NCBI GenBank assembly: GCA_964555685.1
Contig: CAZKTO010000036.1
Span: 1-28,500, forward strand
Reading direction: 5' to 3'
Length of the DNA stretch: 28,500 nucleotides
From: CAZKTO01 sp964555685
GTDB lineage: Bacteria > Chloroflexota > Dehalococcoidia > SHYB01
Shown here: one piece after another, positions 16,546 through 22,823 of the stretch
Layout of the letters: every line of letters begins with the position of its first letter
How positions within the stretch are numbered: the first letter of the stretch is position 1
Made by a program: the position numbers and the translations under genes
Notes under the pieces: model-generated
The model's database searches: none
Told to the model about the DNA's origin: nothing
What the model saw: the letters and a program-made list of their open reading frames with translations, nothing else

Positions 16546-17865
16546 ATGACCGACTGGCGCGAGCACTACCGGTCGCGCACCACGTCCGCCGAGGAGGCCG
16601 TCGCCGCCGTCCGCTCCGGCGACCGCGTCGCCTTCACCACCGGCAACGAGCCCGCGGCCCTGGCGCTGGCCCTCCTTGCCCGCGCCGCCGAGCTCCGGGA
16701 CGTGACGCTCTTCCTGCCCACCCCCAGCCGCGACTTCGGCTGGTACGACCCCGGCTTCGAGGAGAGCTTCCGCATCGAGGTGGGCTACATCCTGCCGGTC
16801 GTCCGCGAGATGCTCTCTCAGCACCGCTGTGACTACAACGTCCAGACGCTGCGCGTCGAGTATGGGCCCTTCGACCGCGCCCCGGACGTCGCGCTCGTCG
16901 AGCTCTCGCCGCCCGACGAGCACGGCTACTGCAGCTTCGGCGCCTCCCTCTGGAACAAGCGGCAGGAGGTGCGCGCCGCCAAGCGGGTCCTGGCCGAGGT
17001 CAACGACCGCCTCATCCGCACCGGCGGCGAGAACTTCGTCCACGTCACCGAGATCGACGCCTTCGTCCCTCACGTCTCCAGCGGACGGGCGCCGGGGGCG
17101 ACGGACCTTCTGGGACGCAAGAGCGCCGAGCCGGGTCCCGCCGAGCGCGCCATGGCCGAGCACGTGGCCTCCCTCATCCGCGACGGCGATACGCTCCAGA
17201 TCGGCGTCGGCTCCTCCTCCGAGTGGGTCGCCCGCCTGGGCGTCCTCGACCGCCGCAGCGACCTCGGCTGGCACTCGGAGACCACGCCCCGCGGGATCAT
17301 CCCACTCGTCCGGCGGGGCGTCATCAACGGCAGCCGCAAGACGCTTCACCGGGGCAAGGTCGTGGCCACGGCCATCGGCGGCGGCGATCTCGACGACATG
17401 CGCTTCGTCGATGGCAACCCCATCTTCGAGCTCTACACGGCCGAGTACGTCATCGACCCGCGCACCATCGCCGCCCACGAGAGCATGGCCGCCATCAACA
17501 GCGCCGTGGCCGTGGACCTGACGGGCCAGGTCGCCGCCGAGTCCCTGGGCCCCACCATGGTCAGCGGCTCCGGCGGGCACCTGGCCTTCGCCATCGGCGC
17601 GAACCTCTCGAAAGATGGGCGCTCCATCGTCGTCATGCCGTCCACGGCCCAGGGCGGCGCCCGCTCGCGCATCGTGCCGTCGCTGGACGCGGGGGCCATC
17701 GTCACCGTGCCTCGGACTCTGGTCCAGTACGTCGTCACCGAGCACGGCGTGGCCGGCCTGCGCGGCAAGACCCAGCGCCAGCGGGCCGAGGCCCTCATCG
17801 AGATCGCCCACCCCGATCTCCGCGCGGAGCTGCGCCGTGCCGCGCGCGGGCTGTTTTGGCCTTGA
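16546..17865 (+). CDS. Acetyl-CoA hydrolase/transferase family protein (4-hydroxybutyrate CoA-transferase-like)
   Basis: A 439-residue protein. The start at 16546 (MTDWREHYRSR) fits the promoter, which overlaps the longer open frame. Family features are LSPPDEHGYCSFG, LGWHSETTPRG with Glu245 (the expected glutamyl-CoA residue), NPIFELY, AINSAVAVDLTGQVAAES, SGSGGHLAFAIGA, PSTAQGGARSRIVP and VVTEHGVAGLRGKT. It should move CoA between acyl-CoA and a short carboxylate in the cytoplasm; donor and acceptor are unknown. The family GGQxDF motif reads GGHLAF, a change close to the CoA site. A MaoC-type dehydratase follows after 49 bases, pointing to acyl-CoA catabolism. Confidence 0.9.
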   Translation: MTDWREHYRSRTTSAEEAVAAVRSGDRVAFTTGNEPAALALALLARAAELRDVTLFLPTPSRDFGWYDPGFEESFRIEVGYILPVVREMLSQHRCDYNVQTLRVEYGPFDRAPDVALVELSPPDEHGYCSFGASLWNKRQEVRAAKRVLAEVNDRLIRTGGENFVHVTEIDAFVPHVSSGRAPGATDLLGRKSAEPGPAERAMAEHVASLIRDGDTLQIGVGSSSEWVARLGVLDRRSDLGWHSETTPRGIIPLVRRGVINGSRKTLHRGKVVATAIGGGDLDDMRFVDGNPIFELYTAEYVIDPRTIAAHESMAAINSAVAVDLTGQVAAESLGPTMVSGSGGHLAFAIGANLSKDGRSIVVMPSTAQGGARSRIVPSLDAGAIVTVPRTLVQYVVTEHGVAGLRGKTQRQRAEALIEIAHPDLRAELRRAARGLFWP

Positions 17866-17869
17866 TCAA

Positions 17870-17885
17870 CCCTGACGTGTCGGGG
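17870..17885. repeat. Palindrome CCCTGAC-gt-GTCGGGG
   Basis: A 7-bp stem with one G-U pair when transcribed. It lies five bases after the CoA-transferase stop and before the MaoC gene, in a shared transcript. Confidence 0.65.
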
Positions 17886-17914
17886 CCGGCCCTTCTGGCC
17901 GTAAGGAGCCCCCC

Positions 17915-19096
17915 ATGACCGCTGATTCTTCTGCACCCAAGGGCGGCGTCCTCGCCGAGGGCCGCATCGACGAGCAGGCCCTGGCGGTCTTCCGTGGCCG
18001 CATCGGCATGAAGCTGCGCGTCTCCAACGTCTTCAACGAGCACGCCACGCCCGAGGCCATCCGCAAGTTTGTCAACGGCATCGGCGATACGAACCCGCTC
18101 TATCGCGACTTGGCGCATGCGGCCAGGTCGCGCTACGGCCGCCTCACGGCGCCCATAAGCTGGGTCTACAGCGTCTTCCCCACGTGGGTGCTCCAGGGCC
18201 TGCCGGGCGTCCACGCATTCCACTCCGGGAACGACTGGGAGTTCTCCAAGCCAATCCTGGTGGGCGACCGCATCACGCCCGAGTCTACCTTCACCGGGTT
18301 CGACATCAAGGAGGGCAAGTTCGGCGGGCGGTTCGTCATGGAGCACCAGGAGGCGCGCTACCTGAACCAGCGCGGCGAGCTGGTGGCCAAGGCCAAGACG
18401 TGGCTCGTGCGCGCCGAGCGCCCGGCGGCGCGGGAGCGCGGCAAGTACGGCGGCATCAAGCTCCCGCATCCCTGGACCGAGGAGGAGCTGGCCAGGGTCG
18501 AGGCGGACGTGCTGGCCGAGCGGCCTCGCGGCGCGGCGCCTCGGTACTGGGAGGACGTGCAGGTGGGCGACGCCGTCGGGCCGGTGACGAAAGGGCCCCT
18601 GGGGCTCACGGACATCGTCGCCTACTGCGTCGGCTCGGCGCCGGTCCAGATCCTCGCCCATCGAGCCGCGCTGCTGGAGTACCAGCGCCATCCCGCTTGG
18701 GCCTTCCGCGACCCGGAGACGGGGGCCAAGGAGCCCGTCTACGGCGTCCACTACAACAAGAGCGCCGCCCGCTCCGCCGGCCTCCCTTACCCTTACGACG
18801 CTGGGGCGCAGCGCCACTCGTGGCAGATCCAGCTCTTCACCGACTGGATGGGCGACGACGGCTGGCTGAAGCGCAACTACGGCGAGTATCGCCGCTTCGT
18901 CTATCTCTCGGACGCCGTGCGGTTCGCGGGCAAGGTGACGCGCAAGTTCGTGGACGCCGACGGCGAGCCCTGCGCGGAGATCGAGACGGAGGCGATCAAC
19001 CAGCGCGGCGAGAACGTGCTGCCGGGCCGGGGGACCGTCGTGCTGCCGAGCCGGGAGCGCAACTCCTGGCCGCTGGAAGGAAGGCTGCCGAGGTGA
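17915..19096 (+). CDS. MaoC-like acyl dehydratase, two hot-dog domains
   Basis: A 393-residue protein with AAGGAG 11 bases before the ATG. The N-terminal half has VSNVFNEHATPEAIRKFVNGIGDTNPLY, then APISWVYSVFPTW and SGNDWEFSKPILVGD, typical of the N-terminal MaoC dehydratase fold. A second hot-dog unit begins near residue 207 (RYWEDVQVGDAVGPV) and continues through the VRFAGKVTRKF segment to the end. The long form resembles beta-methylmalyl- or 3-hydroxyacyl-CoA dehydratase-like proteins. It probably adds or removes water at an acyl-CoA double bond. With the CoA-transferase just upstream it forms a likely two-gene acyl-CoA operon. The substrate is not known. Confidence 0.85.
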   Translation: MTADSSAPKGGVLAEGRIDEQALAVFRGRIGMKLRVSNVFNEHATPEAIRKFVNGIGDTNPLYRDLAHAARSRYGRLTAPISWVYSVFPTWVLQGLPGVHAFHSGNDWEFSKPILVGDRITPESTFTGFDIKEGKFGGRFVMEHQEARYLNQRGELVAKAKTWLVRAERPAARERGKYGGIKLPHPWTEEELARVEADVLAERPRGAAPRYWEDVQVGDAVGPVTKGPLGLTDIVAYCVGSAPVQILAHRAALLEYQRHPAWAFRDPETGAKEPVYGVHYNKSAARSAGLPYPYDAGAQRHSWQIQLFTDWMGDDGWLKRNYGEYRRFVYLSDAVRFAGKVTRKFVDADGEPCAEIETEAINQRGENVLPGRGTVVLPSRERNSWPLEGRLPR

Positions 19097-19099
19097 ACT

Positions 19100-19125
19100 G
19101 TCATTCCGAGCGCAGCGAGGAATCT
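19100..19125 (+). repeat. GTCATTCCGAG...GAGGAATCT dispersed repeat
   Basis: The ends GTCATTCC and GGAATCT are inverted around AGCGCAGCGA. It is a sister version of the CATTGC/GCAATC repeat and sits directly upstream of the selenoprotein gene. Confidence 0.7.
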
Positions 19126-19190
19126 ATGCCCTCGTGGCGAATCGGATCCCTTTGTAGCGGGCTTCTCGAACTATGGCAGCGCAGCGACCC

Positions 19191-19952
19191 ATGACCAAAC
19201 GCACCATCGGCGTCATAGGTGACTTCGATGTCACGCGCCGCGCCCACACGGCAACCAATGACGGCTTGCGGCACGCTGCTGATGCGCTTGGCGTTGATGC
19301 CGCTATCCGATGGGTTCCTACGCCGGACCTGGAACGTGACGCCGCAGTGCGCGACCTGAAAGCCTATGATGGCCTCTGGGCCTCGCCGGGCAGTCCCTAC
19401 AAAAGTCTTGAAGGTGCTCTGCGCGGTATCCGCTTCGCACGAGAACGTGGCGTCCCCTTGTTTGGCACCTGAGGGGGCTTCCAACATGCTCTGGTAGAGT
19501 ATGCCCGCAACGTCCTCGGCATCCGAGACGCCGCCCACACCGAATACGACCCACATGCGACGACACCCTTGATTACGCTCGCCGCCTGCCCCGTTGGGAA
19601 CCGGCCCGACGGCGCCCCGCGTCTGTGGGGCAAGATTCGTGTGACGCTCGCGCCCGGCTCTATGGCGCATCGCATCTGCGGAAGCCAGACCGCAATAGAC
19701 GAGGAGTTCACGTGCAGCTACGAGCTGAACCCCGGGTACCAGCCCCGGTTTGAGGCGAGCGGTGTGCGTATCACTGGCCGGGGCCCCAACGGCGAGTGCC
19801 GCGTTGTCGAGCTAGCAGGCCACTCTTTCTACCTGGCTACGCTCTTTCTGCCCCAGCTTTCGTCCTCGCCCGGCAAGCCGCACCCGCTCATCGTCGCCTA
19901 TCTGCAAGCCGTCTTGAAAGTCTCCTCCAAATCTGTGCAATCCCTGCCCTGA
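19191..19952 (+). CDS. Probable selenoprotein related to the CTP synthase C-terminal (class I glutamine amidotransferase) domain; TGA at 19470 read as Sec94
   Basis: One frame runs from MTKRTIGVIGDFD through an in-frame TGA (19470-19472) to the TGA at 19950, giving 253 residues with Sec at 94. The sequence around it, PLFGT-U-GGFQHALVEYARNV, is the nucleophile elbow of class I glutamine amidotransferases, where Cys is usual; I recall Cys and Sec versions in a family named CTP synthase C-terminal region-related (seleno)protein. Downstream, HTEYDP, GSMAHRICG and VELAGHSFYLATLFLPQ match this domain, but the His-Pro-Glu triad is Leu220-Pro-Gln222, so normal glutaminase action is doubtful. A SECIS-like hairpin follows the TGA. 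Many codons end in A or T, unlike neighbours, suggesting transfer. An ATG at 19173 is also possible. The last residues come from repeat DNA. Two unrelated broken genes would be the alternative. Confidence 0.86.
19485..19503 (+). promoter_or_regulatory. Bacterial SECIS-like hairpin after the in-frame TGA
   Basis: CATGCTC (19485-19491) pairs over all seven positions (one G-U) with GAGTATG (19497-19503); the loop is TGGTA. The loop begins 19 bases after the TGA, and a G is present in its first two bases. As I recall the bacterial model, this fits: a loop about 16-37 bases from the UGA, a short upper stem and an early G in the loop. A lower stem of GGG with CCC (19504-19506) is also possible. Confidence 0.75.
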
Positions 19953-19985
19953 GTCTATCGAAGGGTGCGTAATCTGCGGATAACC
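19930..19985 (+). repeat. AATCTGTGC repeat interrupted by a CTGCCCTGAG...CGAAGGG repeat
   Basis: AATCTGTGCAATC (from 19930) and GTAATCTGCGGAT (up to about 19982) form one repeat of the 13773 type. Between them lies CCCTGCCCTGAG-tctat-CGAAGGG (19942-19965), a member of the other family. The stop codon of the selenoprotein gene is inside this insert. Confidence 0.68.
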
Positions 19986-19987
19986 CC

Positions 19988-20839
19988 ATGACCGTCTTCT
20001 CCCCAGATGCTCTCTTGGGCAACGTCGCCATCGTCACCGGCGGCGGCACCGGCATCGGCCGGGCCATCGCGCTCGAGTTCGCCCGCGTGGGGGCCGACCT
20101 CGTCCTCACCAGCCGCAAGCGTGAGAACCTGGACAAGGTCGCGGACGAGGTGCGCGCCCTGGGCCGCCGCGCCCTCGCCGTCCCCTGCGACGTCCGCGAG
20201 CGCGCCCAGGTGGACGCCATGGCCGCCGCCGCCGTCGCCGAGTTCGGCAGGATCGATATCCTCGTCAACAACGCCGCCGGCAACTTCACCATCAAGGCCG
20301 AGGAGCTGACGCCCAACGGGTGGAGCGCCGTCCTGCGCACCGTCCTGGACGGGACCTTCCACTGCTCCCAGGCTGTGGGGCGCGAGATGATCAAGCGCAG
20401 GTCCGGCGTCATCATCAACATCACGTCCAACACGTGGATGACGGGCTCGCCGGGGAACGTCCACTCGGCGGCGGGCAAGGGCGGCGTCGAGGCGCTGGGG
20501 CGGACGCTGGCCCTGGAGTGGGCGCGCTATGGCATCCGCGTCGTCCAGGTCGCGCCGGGTCAGACGGAGACGGAGGGCGTTCGGCGGCAGCTCTGGGCCG
20601 CCCCCGGCTCGGACCGCGCGTTCCTGCGCCGCATTCCGCTGCGGCGCTACGCCCAGCCCGAGGAGATCGCCTACGCCTGCATCTTCGTCGCGTCGGAGGC
20701 TGGCGCCTACATCACCGGCGCGACGATCCACGTGGACGGCGGCTCGACGCTGGTGGCCTTGCCGGCCTCGGTGCGGGCGTTACAGGTCTGGGGCGAGGAG
20801 GCGGAGGAGGAAGGACCTACCCCCCGCCCCCTTCCCTGA
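19988..20839 (+). CDS. SDR family protein, 2,4-dienoyl-CoA reductase-like
   Basis: A 283-residue SDR. It has TGGGTGIG (17-24), SRKREN after the second strand, which suits NADPH, and NNAAGNF (94-100). Ser147 is present, but the usual YxxxK motif reads S160-A-A-G-K164: the Tyr is missing. This, with VHSAAGKGGVEALGRTLALEW and APGQTETEGVRR, matches peroxisomal-type 2,4-dienoyl-CoA reductases, which lack this Tyr, rather than FabG-type enzymes. It would reduce polyunsaturated acyl-CoA intermediates in beta-oxidation. The C-terminal tail EEEGPTPRPLP and the stop codon are encoded by a hairpin repeat. The gene starts right after the nested repeat behind the selenoprotein gene. Confidence 0.85.
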   Translation: MTVFSPDALLGNVAIVTGGGTGIGRAIALEFARVGADLVLTSRKRENLDKVADEVRALGRRALAVPCDVRERAQVDAMAAAAVAEFGRIDILVNNAAGNFTIKAEELTPNGWSAVLRTVLDGTFHCSQAVGREMIKRRSGVIINITSNTWMTGSPGNVHSAAGKGGVEALGRTLALEWARYGIRVVQVAPGQTETEGVRRQLWAAPGSDRAFLRRIPLRRYAQPEEIAYACIFVASEAGAYITGATIHVDGGSTLVALPASVRALQVWGEEAEEEGPTPRPLP

Positions 20840-20848
20840 AAGGAAGGG
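20827..20848. repeat. Hairpin repeat overlapping an SDR stop codon
   Basis: CCCCTTCC (20827-20834) pairs with GGAAGGGG (20841-20848); the SDR stop TGA lies in the loop CCTGAAA. Confidence 0.78.
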
Positions 20849-20872
20849 GAGTGGCTGGATTGCGCGTTTCAG

Positions 20873-20878
20873 GTACAA
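20873..20878 (+). promoter_or_regulatory. -10 box TACAAT for the SnoaL-like gene
   Basis: TACAAT lies 48 bases before the GTG start. A weak TGGCTG sits 16 bases upstream as a possible -35. Confidence 0.42.
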
Positions 20879-20926
20879 TACGCGCCAATAGCTGGAATTA
20901 CTCTAGCCAGAGCCAAGGAGGGTGCT

Positions 20927-21376
20927 GTGTCCACCACGCTGAACAAGATCAGGATGCGCCGCTTCTATGATGAGGTGCTCAACAAGGGGAACATCGAGGC
21001 CGTCGACCGGCTCCTCTCGAAGAACTTCCGCGAGCACGAGGAGTTCCCTGGTCTGACCCCGACCCGCGAGGGCGTCAAGCAGATGTTTACGATGATGCAC
21101 AGGGCCTTCCCGGACATGAAGGTGAAGGTGGAGGACATGGGTGCAGCGGGCACCAGGGTGTTTGCGCGGCTGGTCATGACTGGCACGCACAAGGGGGAGT
21201 TCGCGGGCATCAAGGCCACGGGCAAGAAGATCAGGGTCCAGGTAATCGAGATCATGCGGTTCGCGCGGGGGCGCATGACCGACCACTGGGGCATCGTTGA
21301 CCAGATGAGCATGATGCAGCAGATGGGCGTTATCCCCGCGCCCCAAGCGCCGAAGGCGAAGAAGGGCAAGCGCTAG
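20927..21376 (+). CDS. SnoaL-like ester cyclase/polyketide cyclase family protein
   Basis: A 149-residue protein from a GTG, set by AAGGAGGG a few bases upstream. The pattern is that of small SnoaL-like proteins: NKGNIEAVDRLLSKNFREHEEFPGL, then REGVKQMFTMMHRAFPDMKVKVEDM, FARLVMTGTHKGEFAGI, ATGKKIRVQVIEIMRFARGRMTDHWGIVDQ. Family members are cone-shaped alpha/beta barrels, some of which catalyse aldol or ester cyclisation, while many have unknown roles. The Lys-rich tail is probably disordered. Its stop TAG overlaps, in the palindrome CTAG, the stop of the convergent aminotransferase gene. Confidence 0.85.
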   Translation: MSTTLNKIRMRRFYDEVLNKGNIEAVDRLLSKNFREHEEFPGLTPTREGVKQMFTMMHRAFPDMKVKVEDMGAAGTRVFARLVMTGTHKGEFAGIKATGKKIRVQVIEIMRFARGRMTDHWGIVDQMSMMQQMGVIPAPQAPKAKKGKR

Positions 21377-22707
21377 GTAGCCTCCTCCTCGTCGAGCCGC
21401 GCCAGCGAGCGGTCGAAGGCCGCGACCGTGCGCTCCACGTCCTCGTCCGTGTGCGCCGCCGCCACGATCATCGTCGTCCCCATGAGGTCCACGCCGTGGA
21501 CGAGCATGGCGCGGCGCAGCTTCGGCCCTAGCGAACGGTCGCCGCGCAAGCGCGCCCCGTCGCCTCGGGCCAGGATGCCAGGCAGCTCGTTGAGCGTGGG
21601 TGCATGGGCACCCAGCGCGATGTGCAGGATCGACGACTCGCCGTGCACGGAGCCCCGCAGCCCATGCCGGGCGATGGCCTCGCTCATGCCCTGGGCCAGC
21701 GCCCGCGCCGTGGCCGCCGCCTTGGCTTGGGCCTCGCCCCCGGCTATCAGGCGCAGCATGGCGGAGCCCGCCGCCGCCGAGAGGGGGTTGGCGTTGAAGG
21801 TGCCAGGGTGGAGGATGTGGCGCGCCTGCATCCACTCGGCGTCGCCGAAGTCGAGGGGCGCCATCACGCCGGCGCGGCCGCCGACTGCGGCGCCAGGCAG
21901 CCCGCCCGCCACGATCTTCCCGAACGTCGTCAGGTCCGGCGCGATGCTCAGCATCCCCTGGACGCCGCCCGGCGACCACCGGAAGCCGGTGACGACCTCG
22001 TCGAAGATGAGGAGCACGCCCGCGCGCCGCGTCAGGTCGCGCACCTCCTGGAGGTAGCCGGGGCGCAGCGGCCAGGCCCCCATGTGCGCCCCCGAGGGCT
22101 CGAGGATGACGGCGGCTGCGTCGCCGGGCCGGAGCGCCGCGTCCAGCGCCTCGATGTCGTTGGGGGGGACGCTGCGCACCGAGGCCCGCGTGGCGCCGGG
22201 GACTCCCGGCGGGGCCTCCCCGGGCGTCAGATAGTCGCTCCATCCGTGGAAGTGGTTGTCCAGCTTGACGATGGTCTCTTTCCCGGTGAACGCTCGGGCG
22301 AGGCGCAGCGCCATCTGCACGGCCTCCGTCCCCGAGCTGGTGAACCGCAGGCGCTGGACGCTCGGGACGAGCCGCTTGACCTGCTCGCCCCACTCGATCT
22401 CGAGCTCGTGGCTGGCGCCGTAGTGCGAACCGCGCTGAATCTGTCGCGTGACGGCCTCGACCAGCGCCGGGTGGGCGTGGCCCAGGAGCAGCGCCCCGTG
22501 GCCCATCCAGTAGTCGATATACTCGAGGCCGTCGGCGTCCCACTTCCGTGAGCCCAGGGCTCGCTCCACGTAGATGGGGAACGGTTGGAGGTGGCGCGCA
22601 TCGTGGGTGACGCCGCCCGGGAAGACCTCCCGCGCGCGGCGGGAGAGGGCCCGCGACTGAGGCCGCCTCGCGTCGTACTCGCCGCCGGTGCTGCGCTGGC
22701 TGGACAT
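21373..22707 (-). CDS. Class III aminotransferase, glutamate-1-semialdehyde 2,1-aminomutase-like
   Basis: A 444-residue PLP enzyme. Visible are FPGGVTHDAR, GHAHPALVEAV, TSSGTEAVQMA (phosphate-binding), DNHFHGWSD, FDEVVTGFR with Asp236 (pyridine N contact) and TFGKIVAGGLPGAAVGG with Lys264 (Schiff base). The general order is that of HemL, but the sequence differs (for example HILHPGTFNANPLS) and the neighbours have no haem genes, so it may be one of the many HemL-like aminotransferases with other substrates. The ATG at 22707 directly follows a -10 box, with just six bases between them, so the mRNA is probably leaderless. It converges on the SnoaL-like gene and diverges from the aminopeptidase. 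Confidence 0.9.
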   Translation of the reverse strand: MSSQRSTGGEYDARRPQSRALSRRAREVFPGGVTHDARHLQPFPIYVERALGSRKWDADGLEYIDYWMGHGALLLGHAHPALVEAVTRQIQRGSHYGASHELEIEWGEQVKRLVPSVQRLRFTSSGTEAVQMALRLARAFTGKETIVKLDNHFHGWSDYLTPGEAPPGVPGATRASVRSVPPNDIEALDAALRPGDAAAVILEPSGAHMGAWPLRPGYLQEVRDLTRRAGVLLIFDEVVTGFRWSPGGVQGMLSIAPDLTTFGKIVAGGLPGAAVGGRAGVMAPLDFGDAEWMQARHILHPGTFNANPLSAAAGSAMLRLIAGGEAQAKAAATARALAQGMSEAIARHGLRGSVHGESSILHIALGAHAPTLNELPGILARGDGARLRGDRSLGPKLRRAMLVHGVDLMGTTMIVAAAHTDEDVERTVAAFDRSLARLDEEEAT

Positions 22708-22713
22708 GGGGCG

Positions 22714-22719
22714 ATTATA
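22714..22719 (-). promoter_or_regulatory. -10 box TATAAT, probable leaderless start of the aminotransferase
   Basis: A perfect TATAAT on the minus strand is followed by six bases (CGCCCC) and the ATG. Transcription seven bases after the box would start at the A of the ATG. No ribosome binding site is present. The -35 is unclear. Confidence 0.6.
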
Positions 22720-22762
22720 GCGGCGTCTTCACGGCGATGCTGCTGCGTCCGCTCCCCCTTCC

Positions 22763-22791
22763 TTGAGGCGCCCCCTGCGCCCTGGTACAAT
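22763..22791 (+). promoter_or_regulatory. Sigma-70-type promoter for the M1 aminopeptidase
   Basis: TTGAGG (22763-22768) and TACAAT (22786-22791) are exactly 17 bases apart, and TGG before the -10 forms an extended -10. GAGGAG at 22813-22818 is the ribosome binding site. Confidence 0.68.
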
Positions 22792-22823
22792 CGCTGCGCC
22801 AATCTCTCTCCCGAGGAGCCGCA

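Noticed and set aside
19470..19472. TGA taken as an ordinary stop, giving a small protein and a separate downstream gene
   Set aside because: The frame continues for 160 codons with clear family sequence, the TGA falls on the catalytic Cys position, and a SECIS-like hairpin follows. No frameshift or other stop is present.
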